DNA of 64,000 nucleotides from the NCBI RefSeq assembly GCF_903819335.1, contig NZ_CAIJDE010000047.1, forward strand, positions 1-64,000, in the 5' to 3' direction. The notes beneath the pieces are model-generated. The model did not search any database and was not told where the DNA came from. It saw only the letters and a program-made list of their open reading frames with translations. Both the position numbers and the translations under genes were made by a program. Origin of the DNA: Flavobacterium panici (GTDB taxonomy: Bacteria > Bacteroidota > Bacteroidia > Flavobacteriales > Flavobacteriaceae). Shown here piece after piece: positions 52,751 through 63,120 of the stretch (its first letter is position 1; each line of letters begins with the position of its first letter).

Positions 52751-53105
52751 CATCTAATAATAATTGTGCCGTTGCTTCATTTGTTGCCAGCGGCACATTA
52801 TGCACATCGCAAACACGAATTAACATATTAATATCAGCTTCATGCGGATGACTTGATAATGGATCTTTAAAAAAGAAAACCATTTGTGTAATTCCTTCCG
52901 CTACTCTGCCTGCAATCTGCGCATCACCGCCTAAAGGTCCGGAAAGCATTCTTTGGGTTTTAAATCCTGCTGCTTCGGCTTTACCTCCAGTTGTTCCGGT
53001 ACCAATAAGTCTGATTTTTTCATTATGAAGAACTGCTTCATTCTTAATCAAAAAATCAATCAAATCTGCTTTTTTACCGTCGTGCGCAATAATTGCAATT
53101 TCCAT
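52731..53105 (-). CDS. mgsA: methylglyoxal synthase
   Basis: Converts dihydroxyacetone phosphate to methylglyoxal and phosphate, a glycolytic bypass used when sugar phosphates accumulate. I chose ATG at 53105 (124 residues, MEIAIIAHDGKKAD) because it matches the family N-terminus; the longer frame runs into nagK. The phosphate loop GTGTTGG, the catalytic Asp (D61 in SGPLGGDAQI), and DPLSSHPHEADI with H86 or H88 are all present. It starts 10 bases after the GlcNAc kinase-like gene, so the two are co-transcribed. It overlaps ridA tail to tail by 20 bases. Confidence 0.94.
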   Translation of the reverse strand: MEIAIIAHDGKKADLIDFLIKNEAVLHNEKIRLIGTGTTGGKAEAAGFKTQRMLSGPLGGDAQIAGRVAEGITQMVFFFKDPLSSHPHEADINMLIRVCDVHNVPLATNEATAQLLLDAIALQL

Positions 53106-53115
53106 AAATCCAGAA

Positions 53116-53967
53116 CTATTGGTTAGCAACATGGTAAGCAATTAAACCGTCAATTGGTCTTCTTAACACGTTTCCTAATTTAAGCTCATATTTATCGAAA
53201 GTTTCTTGTAATTCATCTTTCAGATAAAAAGCAATAGAACCTACAAAATGCACAGGAACTTCTTTACAGTTATCAAACTGTTTGATATAGTTTTTAACGA
53301 AAGATTTCATTCCTTTGAAAATAATTTTTCTGCAAAATTCTGTGTCTTTATGTTTAATTAAAAACTTAGCAAAAGTTGCCAAATAAGCATTTGGGTTTGG
53401 TTCTTTATATAATTTGTTTTTAATAAAGTCAGGATCAACGTCGTACTCTTTTTCAAGTTCAACCGCTAATTCCTTAGGCATTTTATTAAAATAGTATTTT
53501 CTAATTAATTCTTTTCCAAAAACGTTTCCGCTGCAGTCATCCATTACGATATATCCTAATGACTGAACTTTTTGGTGCAATACTTTTCCATCAAAATAAC
53601 TGCAGTTTGAACCAGTTCCTAAGATCGATACGATTGCTTCTTCTCCTTTTGGAGTTGTAGCATAAACAGCAGCGTAAGTATCTTCCTGAACATCAACAAT
53701 TGCGTTAGTAAAATACTCCTGAAAGATTTGCTTTAACCATTCTTTCATTCTGTCTGTTCCACATCCTGCTCCGTAAAAGAACAAATGTGTTGCATTTTTT
53801 TTATTTTGTAAAATATCAAAACGGTCATTCAATCTTGAAATGATTTCAGGTCCGTCAAGAATTTCAGGATTTAATCCTAAGGTTTGTGTCGTGAATAATA
53901 CTTTTCCATTATCATCAATTGCAATCCAATCGGCTTTAGTAGATCCACTATCAACTATTAATTTCAT
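53116..53967 (-). CDS. BadF/BcrA-type sugar kinase, probably N-acetylglucosamine kinase
   Basis: 283 residues of the ASKHA fold, in the family of GlcNAc kinases (human NAGK-like, Bacteroidota NagK). Phosphate-1 motif DSGSTKADWIA at residues 6-16, phosphate-2 segment VSILGTGSNCSYFDGK (about 111-126), then IVMDDCSGNVFGK, and the adenosine region PVHFVGSIAFYLKDEL. Likely substrate GlcNAc, possibly glucosamine. The chitin locus in this window encodes NagB but no kinase, so this may be the missing step. It is followed by mgsA in the same unit and preceded by gapA and pfkA on the same strand. Confidence 0.85.
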   Translation of the reverse strand: MKLIVDSGSTKADWIAIDDNGKVLFTTQTLGLNPEILDGPEIISRLNDRFDILQNKKNATHLFFYGAGCGTDRMKEWLKQIFQEYFTNAIVDVQEDTYAAVYATTPKGEEAIVSILGTGSNCSYFDGKVLHQKVQSLGYIVMDDCSGNVFGKELIRKYYFNKMPKELAVELEKEYDVDPDFIKNKLYKEPNPNAYLATFAKFLIKHKDTEFCRKIIFKGMKSFVKNYIKQFDNCKEVPVHFVGSIAFYLKDELQETFDKYELKLGNVLRRPIDGLIAYHVANQ

Positions 53968-54042
53968 TTTTTTTGTTTTTTGAATTAGTTTCTCTTCAAA
54001 TAAGTGTGTTTTTTACATTAATTAAAGACAGAACAAAATAAG

Positions 54043-54074
54043 AAAATCCCGTTACTTGGTGATAACGGGATTTT
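54043..54074 (-). terminator. terminator of gapA
   Basis: A perfect 12-bp stem (54043-54054 with 54063-54074, core tcccgtta) with an eight-base loop, followed on the minus strand by a T-rich tract. It lies 17 bases past the gapA stop and separates it from the kinase gene. Confidence 0.85.
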
Positions 54075-54090
54075 GTAAAAATATATAATA

Positions 54091-55119
<1,029 letters not shown>

Positions 55120-55189
55120 TTATTATACTAATTCAAAGTCTAATTTCCTCACAATAAACTTCTTCTCTTTTAAACTTTATTATATATAA

Positions 55190-56176
55190 TTATGTCGACA
55201 TGATGTCTGACACTCTCAATAATTCTCTATCAATTTCAGATTTACCTTTAATTGCCTGCTCAAGCGGAGTTAAAATAACTTTATCTTCCTTAAGACCAAC
55301 CATATAATTTGATTTTCCTTCAATTAAAGATTCTACTGCTTTTACACCAAGACGGCTTGCTAAAACACGGTCAAAACAAGATGGTGAACCACCACGCTGC
55401 ATGTGCCCTAAAACAGAAACACGTACATCATATTCAGGTAAATTAGCTTCAACGTAATCTTTTAATTCGAATACGTTTTTACCAATTTTATCACCTTCGG
55501 CAATAACTACTATACTTGATGATTTTCCTGAAGCTTTACTTTTTTGAAGAGAGTCTAATAATCTGTCAAGACCTAAATCTTCTTCAGGAATAAGGATTTC
55601 TTCTGCACCTGCACCAATTCCGGCATTAAGTGCGATGTGACCTGCATCTCTACCCATAACCTCTACAAAGAATAAACGGTTATGTGAACTTGCAGTATCT
55701 CTAATTTTATCAATACAGTCAACAACAGTATTTAAAGCAGTATCATAACCCAGAGTAAAACTTGTACCATAAATATCATTATCGATTGTACCAGGAATTC
55801 CCATTACCGGGAAATTATATTCTGAGTTGAAAATTAAACCTCCAGTAAAACTTCCGTCGCCGCCAATAACTACTAAAGCATCAATTCCGGCTTTTAAAAG
55901 ATTTTCGTGCGCTTTTTTTCTTCCTTCCGGTGTTCTAAAGTCAACAGAACGAGCTGATTTTAAGATCGTTCCTCCTTTATTTACAATATTATTCACGCTT
56001 CGAGGGCCCATTTCTTTAAAATCGCCTTCTATCATTCCTTGATACCCTCTATAAATTCCTATGCATTCTATATTATGATAAGCACATGTTCGAACAACAG
56101 ATCGTATTGCAGCATTCATTCCTGGTGAGTCTCCTCCTGAGGTAAGAACACCTACTTTTTTTATTGTTTTTGACAT
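55190..56176 (-). CDS. pfkA: ATP-dependent 6-phosphofructokinase
   Basis: Phosphorylates fructose-6-P in the committed glycolytic step. 328 residues, bacterial group A. ATP loop GGDSPGMNAAIR (14-25), GGDGS at 105-109, catalytic D132 in TIDNDI, and the F6P-binding segment EVMGRDAGHIA. Gly after the GGD in GGDG indicates ATP rather than pyrophosphate use. It sits upstream of gapA in the same orientation. On this path NagB-derived fructose-6-P from chitin would enter glycolysis. Confidence 0.96.
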   Translation of the reverse strand: MSKTIKKVGVLTSGGDSPGMNAAIRSVVRTCAYHNIECIGIYRGYQGMIEGDFKEMGPRSVNNIVNKGGTILKSARSVDFRTPEGRKKAHENLLKAGIDALVVIGGDGSFTGGLIFNSEYNFPVMGIPGTIDNDIYGTSFTLGYDTALNTVVDCIDKIRDTASSHNRLFFVEVMGRDAGHIALNAGIGAGAEEILIPEEDLGLDRLLDSLQKSKASGKSSSIVVIAEGDKIGKNVFELKDYVEANLPEYDVRVSVLGHMQRGGSPSCFDRVLASRLGVKAVESLIEGKSNYMVGLKEDKVILTPLEQAIKGKSEIDRELLRVSDIMST

Positions 56177-56487
56177 TATTTAAGTATTAAAGTTGTAAAT
56201 TTAGCAAACATTCAGCACTTTTCGGGTTCTGTTTATAATAAATTAGTAAAATATGTTAAATTCAAACGTTTTCGTTAATAAGTTTTTTGATACCAAAAAT
56301 TTCATTTAAAATAATAAATACCCCATTTTTTAATTAATTCTTTAAAAATAACAATATCTAAATGAAGTGTTATAAAAATATAAAGAACAGCACTTTAGCA
56401 AAAAATTACTAAAAAACGCTAAAGTTAGTCATAAAAAAACCATTCGTTGCGGCGAATGGTTTTTTTATACTCTTTTTTAACAATGTG
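56177..56487. other. intergenic gap before pfkA
   Basis: 311 AT-rich bases. They hold the pfkA promoter (not resolved; TAAATTTA on the minus strand near 56199 is a near match) and the tamB terminator at 56433-56467. No gene seen. Confidence 0.55.
56433..56467. terminator. bidirectional terminator downstream of tamB
   Basis: An 11-bp perfect stem (56436-56446 with 56453-56463, core ccattcg) with loop ttgcgg, an A-run before and a T-run after. It lies 20 bases past the tamB stop. Confidence 0.88.
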
Positions 56488-59400
56488 TTAGAAATCGTTG
56501 TCAGGAATCAGACCTTCATTATTGTTTTGAGGTTTTGGTTTACTTTCCTCTTCTTTTTCTTTTTCTGATTTCTTTTTATTCTTTTCAGCTTCTTTTTTAT
56601 TGTTGTTGAAATTAACAAAATCCGGATTTAAATTAGAATCCTGAAAATCATCTGAATTTTTTATGGCTTTTTCGAGTTTATGGCTTTTGAATAGTTTATT
56701 GACCAGTTCGCTGAAAGTATCAAAATCGACTTCATACGAAATACCAACTCCCTGTGTATAACCAATTCCTTGTCCTATATAATTAATGTCATTTTCTTTA
56801 TTAAACAAACGAAGGTTCATTGATCCGTCTTCGTTTACTCTATACAATATTTCAATATCTCCAACAATGGCAGATTCGTTTACTCCACCAACAGGAACAC
56901 CAACTTTTCCGTTTATCGAAATTCGTTCGTTAATCTGCGATGAAATATTGGCTACAAACTGTCCGTCGGCTTCCTGCCCTATTCTTCTGTCTGCCGATAT
57001 AAAATTCAAGTCTATATTAATAAGGTCATTATCTGATTTTATAATACCACCTAATAAACTTGCAGCCGTCTCAGCAAATGTTCCTGATAAATCGCTTTGA
57101 TTAAATCCGTCCTGACTCATAAATGAACCAGTCGATAATAAATACAAAGCTTGCGTCTGGCGCACATCTTTATCATCTAACTTATATTGTATCTCCGATT
57201 TTAAAACGTTACTTACAGATGGAAACTGAATATCAAAATTAGGTTCAGGACTCGTTAAATCTCCTCTTAAACCAATTACAACTTCTACCGGAACTTTTTT
57301 ATTGAAAGAGGAATTATCTAATAATACCGCTGGATTTGCTGATGTTTTGTAAACGGCTTCTAAATTCAGCTGGGCTTTCATTGGGTTTCCTTCCCAAATA
57401 ATTGAACCCCCTTTTTTAACCGCAAACTTTTTATCAATTAAACCACCGTATTTAAAGTTATACGTTCCTTCGTATGCCTGGAAATCTCCCCACATATTAA
57501 ATTTACCCAGCGTATTGATTTTAAATAATAATGATCCGTATCCTTTTCCTTTCATACCGTGACCGGAATTTCTGTCGAGAATTACTTCAACCTCCGCATC
57601 TGGCGTAATATCAAAATCAAACTCTAATTCAAGTCCGTTATAATTTCGGGTTTTCTCAACAATACCTTTAGATAAATTGTATTTCTCTTTTGGCGTTACA
57701 AAATGAATCCAGTTGCTTTCACTCGAATTTTGTACGTTACTAATCGGGATTTTAACCTCTGTTCCTTTTTCAGATTTGGCATCAACCTTAATAAATAAAC
57801 TTTCTGTTGGGCCTTTTATACTCGCCGTTCCGTTTATAAATGCTGTTCCAAAATACGCCGCATCTTCGCTGTCCTTTGTATCAAGCGCCAATAATCGTTT
57901 TGAAGTTATGGTTAAATCTAATTTCCAGTCTCCAAAATTATGATGTTCAATTGTTCCGTTCAGCAATCCTTTTGTTCCAAATTTTGTATCGGTTAACTGA
58001 TTGTTTCTAAACAGGAATTTTTCATCTGTTAAGTCAATAACCGTTCTGTCGCTCAATGCATAATCAACATTTAGGTACGGAATTGTCATTCCGGCTTTCT
58101 CCACATACAAACGTCCGTTGATTTCCGGTTTTTTCAAATTCCCCACAACAGCGGCATTTCCTGAAACAGAACCTCGTACATTTGATAATACATCTCCTCC
58201 AACGGTTCCTAAAGTTGCCAGATTAAATCCTTCGAGTTTTAAATTTAAATCTAAGAATGTCTCTTTATTTTCGACAGCAATAGTTCCGTTTGCCCTAAAC
58301 GATTCGGCAAAACCATTTACAATCGAAGAATTTATAGTAAACTTTCTAAAACTCTGATCTCCGGAAATATCAAAATTCAAAGTTCCCAGATCGACTTTAT
58401 TCAAATTAAGATGATCGACCACAATATTTGCCGTGGGCTGAAAAACATCTTTATTCTGCTTATAATTTATATTTCCGTTTAAGTTTCCGTTGAAAACAAA
58501 CTTGGAGTTAAAAGGTGTAATCTTATTAATATCAACATCTTCAAAATTGAGGACAATATCTTTATAATCTTTTCCTTTAATGACTCCGTTTAAATCAATT
58601 TTCTGGTTTTCATGCGACAATACAATATTATCGATGGTGAAGTTTTTAAAATACTGATCAAAAACAATCTGATTGTCTTTTTTCGCATCTTCATTTAAAT
58701 ACCATAAATAGTCTTTAAACTTCATTTCAGATTTCTTGATGCCGACTATATTATTTTTGTTTTTATCAATGGTATGATACAAATCGAGATTGAAATAATC
58801 CTGACCTTTGTCGCCGCCTTTAAACTCAGAACGTACAAACAAAGTATCTTTTGATGTTACATTGATTAAATTGAAATCTCGTATTTTATAATATGGCGTT
58901 TTGATACTATCTAACTCAATAAAAGCATTATAAAGCGGGTTTTTATTGTCAATGCTGATTCTGATATTATCAAAAGTGTTTTTGGCCGCGCTGATTTGTT
59001 TTGATCGGAACCCGAATTTAAATTCCTGTAAATCTGAATCTATTTTTCCGCGAACTACTGTACTTGAATCAATTGTCATTTCAGGATACAGCATTTCGAC
59101 AACCTTATTATATACATGAAAGTTGAAACGCAGAAACTGTCCTTTTTTAACTTTAAACGGTTTATAATTGGTATATAAACTTCCAACAGAATTCATTACC
59201 AGTTTATCCAATTGTGCAAATTGAAATTTACCTACAATTTTACCTTCAACAATATCCGATGAATTAATGGTTATGGTACGAAGTCTGTCTGCATCAAAAT
59301 TGGAGCTTACCGTAACTTCATCAAAAGCATATGTTGCTTTTGGGTTTTGATATACGGCATCTTTAATATAAATATTTCCCTGAAGATTCTCGATCGAATT

Positions 59401-60978
59401 TCCGGTTAACTGAACAACAGCATCACCTTTAAAATTAGAAATAGAATCGTTGATGAATTTCAGTTTTCGCAAATCAGAGTTTTCGACATTGATATGAAAA
59501 TCGTAACGGCTTTCTTTTTTACTTAAATCAACCAAACCATCAAATGTCAGGCTTAGATTTGGATCATTTACAGAGATTTGTCCTTTATAATAAGGAAGCT
59601 TGAAATTACCATTTACAACAATATTGCTGTATGTATATTTATTGTAATCTAATTTTGCAATGTCTCCTTTTACAATCGTGTTCAGATATTTTTCTGTAAA
59701 ACCAACACCGTCAACATCAACATCTAAAGTTGTTCTTCCTATATCTTTTCGATCTAATAAAGCGCCGACATTAAAATTATCTAAAACTATATTTCCTGAA
59801 TAAGAAGCTTTATCAATAAAATCCATATTATTCATATGGAGATTGACTTTACCGTTTCCTAAATCAGTTGCCATTTTAAAATCGGTTTCTAAATCTGTTG
59901 TCGAGACTTTTGCTTTTCCAACAATATTAAACTTCCCAATTTTTTTTAATTCTTTCGGCAGTTTTTTACCTAAAACACCCGGAAGCAAAACCACCAGATT
60001 ATCATAACTTGAAATCAATTTATCGAACTTTCCGTCCATAGAAAACTTCTGTTCTTTTGTTCCCAAAAGATTTCTAAAATTGATTGTTCCAAAAATTTTC
60101 GAACCGTTTGTATCCGTAAGTCTAAGGTGATTTAAATTCAGGTTATTTAAAGTTCCTTTTATTTTAGTCCTAACTTTAAAATGCTGGTTTTTACCTAATC
60201 CGTCATAAAAATAACGAATGTCATTTGAAGCAATTGAAGACGAATCTAACGCTACATTAAACTGAACTTTATCTGTAAATTCAAGAAAATCGCCAGGTTT
60301 ATAATTTAAAATTGCTTTTCCGTAAATTGAAGATCTTTTGGTTTTAATCGCTAAATTGTCGACCTGAATTCTTTTTTTGGTATAACTGAATTTCCCTGTA
60401 AAATTAGAAACATACAAACCGCGGTGGTCCTGAAATGAAAATCTGTGAATTATAGTCGTTACATCAGGTCCGTATAATTTAAAATCGCTGATATAAGCGT
60501 TTAGTTTTTTAAAATCTAAAAACTGAGGCGTTCTTTTATTTTCATCTACAACAGAAAAGTTTCCTTTTTCTATGTAAGCATTTTTGGCCGTAAAAAGAAA
60601 ATGCTTGCCTGATTGTTTCTTTTCTTCTTTGGTTTCAAACAATTTAATAAACTTATTAATATTGTTTTCGTCTTCGTTTTTATAGGTTTTTATATTAAAA
60701 ATCAAACCCGTTAAACGAAGATCGCCAAAAAGTAAATCGCCGTCGACAAGTCGTTTGATGCTTAAAATATCGGTAGAAATAATATCAGAATAAATCATCG
60801 TTTTTTTATGATGATCTAAAATCAGGACTTTTTTAAGTTTTACACCGCCAAAAATATTAATGGCCACTTTATCAACACTAATGTTGGTTTTAAAATCTGT
60901 ATTTAAAGTTTCGGTAATATAGTCAGCAATTTTTGTCTGTACGACAGGCAGAGAAAGAGTGATAGCAAGTATCAGCAA
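56488..60978 (-). CDS. TamB-like inter-membrane transport/assembly protein
   Basis: Giant periplasm-spanning protein (1496 residues from TTG 60978) of the TamB/AsmA-like group, thought to carry phospholipids to the outer membrane and aid barrel assembly. One N-terminal membrane helix, a long beta-taco body of repeated short strands, and the C-terminal TamB domain (about 1080-1430, with KGKGYGSLLFKINTLGKFNMWGD and RIGQEADGQFVANISSQINERISINGKVGVP). A Lys/Glu-rich tail (KKKSEKEKEEESKPKP) ends it. The frame stays open 28 codons further upstream to 61062, and that part supplies the positively charged residues (VIKRVKKIVSR) expected before the membrane helix. The true start is therefore probably upstream at a non-standard codon. 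Confidence 0.88.
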   Translation of the reverse strand: MLILAITLSLPVVQTKIADYITETLNTDFKTNISVDKVAINIFGGVKLKKVLILDHHKKTMIYSDIISTDILSIKRLVDGDLLFGDLRLTGLIFNIKTYKNEDENNINKFIKLFETKEEKKQSGKHFLFTAKNAYIEKGNFSVVDENKRTPQFLDFKKLNAYISDFKLYGPDVTTIIHRFSFQDHRGLYVSNFTGKFSYTKKRIQVDNLAIKTKRSSIYGKAILNYKPGDFLEFTDKVQFNVALDSSSIASNDIRYFYDGLGKNQHFKVRTKIKGTLNNLNLNHLRLTDTNGSKIFGTINFRNLLGTKEQKFSMDGKFDKLISSYDNLVVLLPGVLGKKLPKELKKIGKFNIVGKAKVSTTDLETDFKMATDLGNGKVNLHMNNMDFIDKASYSGNIVLDNFNVGALLDRKDIGRTTLDVDVDGVGFTEKYLNTIVKGDIAKLDYNKYTYSNIVVNGNFKLPYYKGQISVNDPNLSLTFDGLVDLSKKESRYDFHINVENSDLRKLKFINDSISNFKGDAVVQLTGNSIENLQGNIYIKDAVYQNPKATYAFDEVTVSSNFDADRLRTITINSSDIVEGKIVGKFQFAQLDKLVMNSVGSLYTNYKPFKVKKGQFLRFNFHVYNKVVEMLYPEMTIDSSTVVRGKIDSDLQEFKFGFRSKQISAAKNTFDNIRISIDNKNPLYNAFIELDSIKTPYYKIRDFNLINVTSKDTLFVRSEFKGGDKGQDYFNLDLYHTIDKNKNNIVGIKKSEMKFKDYLWYLNEDAKKDNQIVFDQYFKNFTIDNIVLSHENQKIDLNGVIKGKDYKDIVLNFEDVDINKITPFNSKFVFNGNLNGNINYKQNKDVFQPTANIVVDHLNLNKVDLGTLNFDISGDQSFRKFTINSSIVNGFAESFRANGTIAVENKETFLDLNLKLEGFNLATLGTVGGDVLSNVRGSVSGNAAVVGNLKKPEINGRLYVEKAGMTIPYLNVDYALSDRTVIDLTDEKFLFRNNQLTDTKFGTKGLLNGTIEHHNFGDWKLDLTITSKRLLALDTKDSEDAAYFGTAFINGTASIKGPTESLFIKVDAKSEKGTEVKIPISNVQNSSESNWIHFVTPKEKYNLSKGIVEKTRNYNGLELEFDFDITPDAEVEVILDRNSGHGMKGKGYGSLLFKINTLGKFNMWGDFQAYEGTYNFKYGGLIDKKFAVKKGGSIIWEGNPMKAQLNLEAVYKTSANPAVLLDNSSFNKKVPVEVVIGLRGDLTSPEPNFDIQFPSVSNVLKSEIQYKLDDKDVRQTQALYLLSTGSFMSQDGFNQSDLSGTFAETAASLLGGIIKSDNDLINIDLNFISADRRIGQEADGQFVANISSQINERISINGKVGVPVGGVNESAIVGDIEILYRVNEDGSMNLRLFNKENDINYIGQGIGYTQGVGISYEVDFDTFSELVNKLFKSHKLEKAIKNSDDFQDSNLNPDFVNFNNNKKEAEKNKKKSEKEKEEESKPKPQNNNEGLIPDNDF

Positions 60979-61155
60979 AAGTAAAATTAAGCCAATCAGG
61001 GTTCTGGATACTATTTTCTTAACTCTTTTGATAACTGGTATTATTATAGATTTTGTTTTAATTTAATTTGAACAGACAAAGGGCAGCTGTTTTGATAAAA
61101 ATTCTTTAATTTTGGGGCTCTGCTTCAAATCAAAGCAATTCAAAATTTGATTTGT

Positions 61156-61163
61156 CAAATATA
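61156..61163 (-). promoter_or_regulatory. possible -7 box for tamB
   Basis: Minus-strand TATATTTG, a perfect TAnnTTTG, about 90 bases before codon ATT at 61062. The nearest upstream TTG is 24 bases away, longer than usual, so only one element is convincing. Confidence 0.35.
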
Positions 61164-61184
61164 ATTCAAAATTCGTGCCTTTAT

Positions 61185-62207
61185 ATGCAAAATTCAGAGG
61201 TTTTTATTCTAGCCATCGAAAGTTCATGCGATGATACTGCTGCCGCAGTTTTACATAACGATAAAGTTCTCTCAAATGTTGTGGCTAATCAATTAATTCA
61301 CAATCAATATGGCGGTGTGGTTCCTGAATTAGCTTCGAGAGCCCATCAGCAAAATATAGTTCCTGTTATCGACGCAGCACTTCGTAAAGCAAATGTACAA
61401 AAAGAACAGCTAACTGCCATTGCCTTTACACAAGGTCCGGGCTTAATGGGATCTTTGTTAGTAGGAAGTTCTTTCAGTAAATCATTATCATTAGCATTAA
61501 ACATTCCGTTAATCGCTGTAAATCATATGCATGCTCATATTTTAGCTCATTTTATTGATGAAGAAGGCTATGATAAACCTGAGTTTCCTTTTTTGGCTTT
61601 AACGATAAGCGGCGGACATACGCAGATTGTAAAAGTGAACAGCTTTTTTGATATGGAAATTATTGGCGAAACCACTGATGACGCCGTTGGAGAAGCTTTT
61701 GACAAGAGTGCAAAAATTTTAGGACTTCCCTATCCGGGCGGGCCTTTGATCGATAAGTATGCCAAAGAAGGAAATCCGAAAGCTTTTACGTTTACAAAAC
61801 CAAAAGTACCTGGATTAGATTTTAGTTTTTCGGGATTGAAAACAGCGATTCTATATTTTATACAAAAGAATAAACAGGAGAATCCAAATTTTGTGGATGA
61901 AAACCTTAACGATATTTGTGCTTCTATTCAGCATACGATTATCGAAATTTTGATGGATAAACTAAAACTGGCTGTCAAAGAAACCGGAATTAAGCAAATT
62001 GCGATTGGCGGCGGAGTTTCGGCAAATTCAGGAATCAGAACTACTTTGAAGGAAAGCGAAGCCAAATACGGCTGGAAAACTTTTATTCCGAAATTTGAAT
62101 ATACTACAGATAATGCCGCAATGATTGGAATTGTGGGTTATCAAAAATATTTATCAAGTCGTTTTGAAACTTCTGCGGTAGTTTCTAAAGCGCGAATTCA
62201 ATTTTAA
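61185..62207 (+). CDS. tsaD: tRNA threonylcarbamoyl transferase subunit TsaD
   Basis: Transfers the threonylcarbamoyl group to A37 of ANN-decoding tRNAs, with TsaB and TsaE. I chose ATG 61185 (340 residues, MQNSEVFILAIESSCDDT) over a TTG at 61152. The ASKHA fold starts IESSCDDTAAAV. The metal ligands H114 and H118 lie in NHMHAHIL. FTQGPGLMGSLLVG, TISGGHTQ and IGGGVSANSGIR are the remaining signatures. Divergent from tamB. rsmE follows with a two-base gap, so the two form an operon. Confidence 0.96.
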   Translation: MQNSEVFILAIESSCDDTAAAVLHNDKVLSNVVANQLIHNQYGGVVPELASRAHQQNIVPVIDAALRKANVQKEQLTAIAFTQGPGLMGSLLVGSSFSKSLSLALNIPLIAVNHMHAHILAHFIDEEGYDKPEFPFLALTISGGHTQIVKVNSFFDMEIIGETTDDAVGEAFDKSAKILGLPYPGGPLIDKYAKEGNPKAFTFTKPKVPGLDFSFSGLKTAILYFIQKNKQENPNFVDENLNDICASIQHTIIEILMDKLKLAVKETGIKQIAIGGGVSANSGIRTTLKESEAKYGWKTFIPKFEYTTDNAAMIGIVGYQKYLSSRFETSAVVSKARIQF

Positions 62208-62209
62208 TT

Positions 62210-62923
62210 ATGCAGTTATTTTACAATCCGGATATTGACGAAACAACCGAAAGTTTTTCTTTTGATAAAGAAGAAAGCAAACACATTATAAAAGTTTTAC
62301 GAAAAAAAGATTCAGATATTCTGCATGTTACAAACGGTTTCGGTTTATTGTTTGAAACTGAAATTACATTGGCTTCAGACAATAAATGTATTGTTGCCGT
62401 TCGTTCGATAACAAAATCTCCAGAACCAAAATTTCGTCTGCATTTAGCCGTTGCGCCAACCAAAATGAACGATCGTTTTGAATGGTTTTTAGAAAAAGCT
62501 ACAGAAATTGGAATTCAGGAAATTACGCCCATAATCTGCGATCGTTCTGAAAGAAAAGTGATTAATTTAGAGCGTTTTGAAAAGATTATTTTATCGGCAA
62601 TGAAACAATCCAATGAAATGTTTCTGCCAAAATTAAACGATGCTATTTCTTTTAAAGAATTCGTGAAACAAAAAAGCGAAGGTTTACAATTTATTGCACA
62701 TTGCGAAGAAACCGACAAAAAATCTTTGAAGGAAACTTTAAAGCCAAATGAAGATGTTACTTTATTAATAGGCCCCGAAGGAGATTTCTCTGAAAAAGAA
62801 ATAGCTTTGGCCATCGAAAATAAATATCAGCCGGTAACTTTAGGAAATACACGTTTGCGAACAGAAACGGCGGCGGTTGTGGCTTGCCATAGTGTTGTGT
62901 TTTTTAATGAAGTGCCTAATTAA
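62210..62923 (+). CDS. rsmE: 16S rRNA (uracil-1498-N3)-methyltransferase
   Basis: Methylates U1498 of 16S rRNA using SAM. 237 residues, the usual length. A small N-terminal PUA-like part (about 1-70) precedes the SPOUT knot. The knot has IGPEGDFSEKEI for the SAM pocket and LGNTRLRTETAAVVA at the C-terminus, the family hallmark. Translation is probably coupled to tsaD. Confidence 0.95.
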   Translation: MQLFYNPDIDETTESFSFDKEESKHIIKVLRKKDSDILHVTNGFGLLFETEITLASDNKCIVAVRSITKSPEPKFRLHLAVAPTKMNDRFEWFLEKATEIGIQEITPIICDRSERKVINLERFEKIILSAMKQSNEMFLPKLNDAISFKEFVKQKSEGLQFIAHCEETDKKSLKETLKPNEDVTLLIGPEGDFSEKEIALAIENKYQPVTLGNTRLRTETAAVVACHSVVFFNEVPN

Positions 62924-62968
62924 AGATAATTTAAATTTGTCGTTTCAGAGATCAAATTAAACTCAATA

Positions 62969-63072
62969 TTGTCATTTCGACGAAGGAGAAACCTCCTTAA
63001 GCAGCTCGACAAAGATTGATGAATTTCTATGAGGAGTTTCTTGCGGAGATTTCTCCTTCGTCGAAATGACAA
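62969..63072. repeat. inverted-repeat element of about 104 bases, copy C
   Basis: Outer arms ttgtcatttcgacgaagg and their complement ccttcgtcgaaatgacaa, extended by gagaaa/tttctc, enclose the phrase ctcgacaaagattga. That phrase, read on the other strand, is the internal phrase of the copy at 44196-44292. It fills almost all of the gap between rsmE and the next gene. Confidence 0.8.
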
Positions 63073-63120
63073 AAAAACTCATAACAAAAAAGGAAACGAC
63101 AAAAAAAAACATACAATTAC

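Noticed and set aside
61107-61114. TAATTTTG as tsaD promoter
   Set aside because: The only TTG upstream is 12 bases away, too close for the Bacteroidota consensus.
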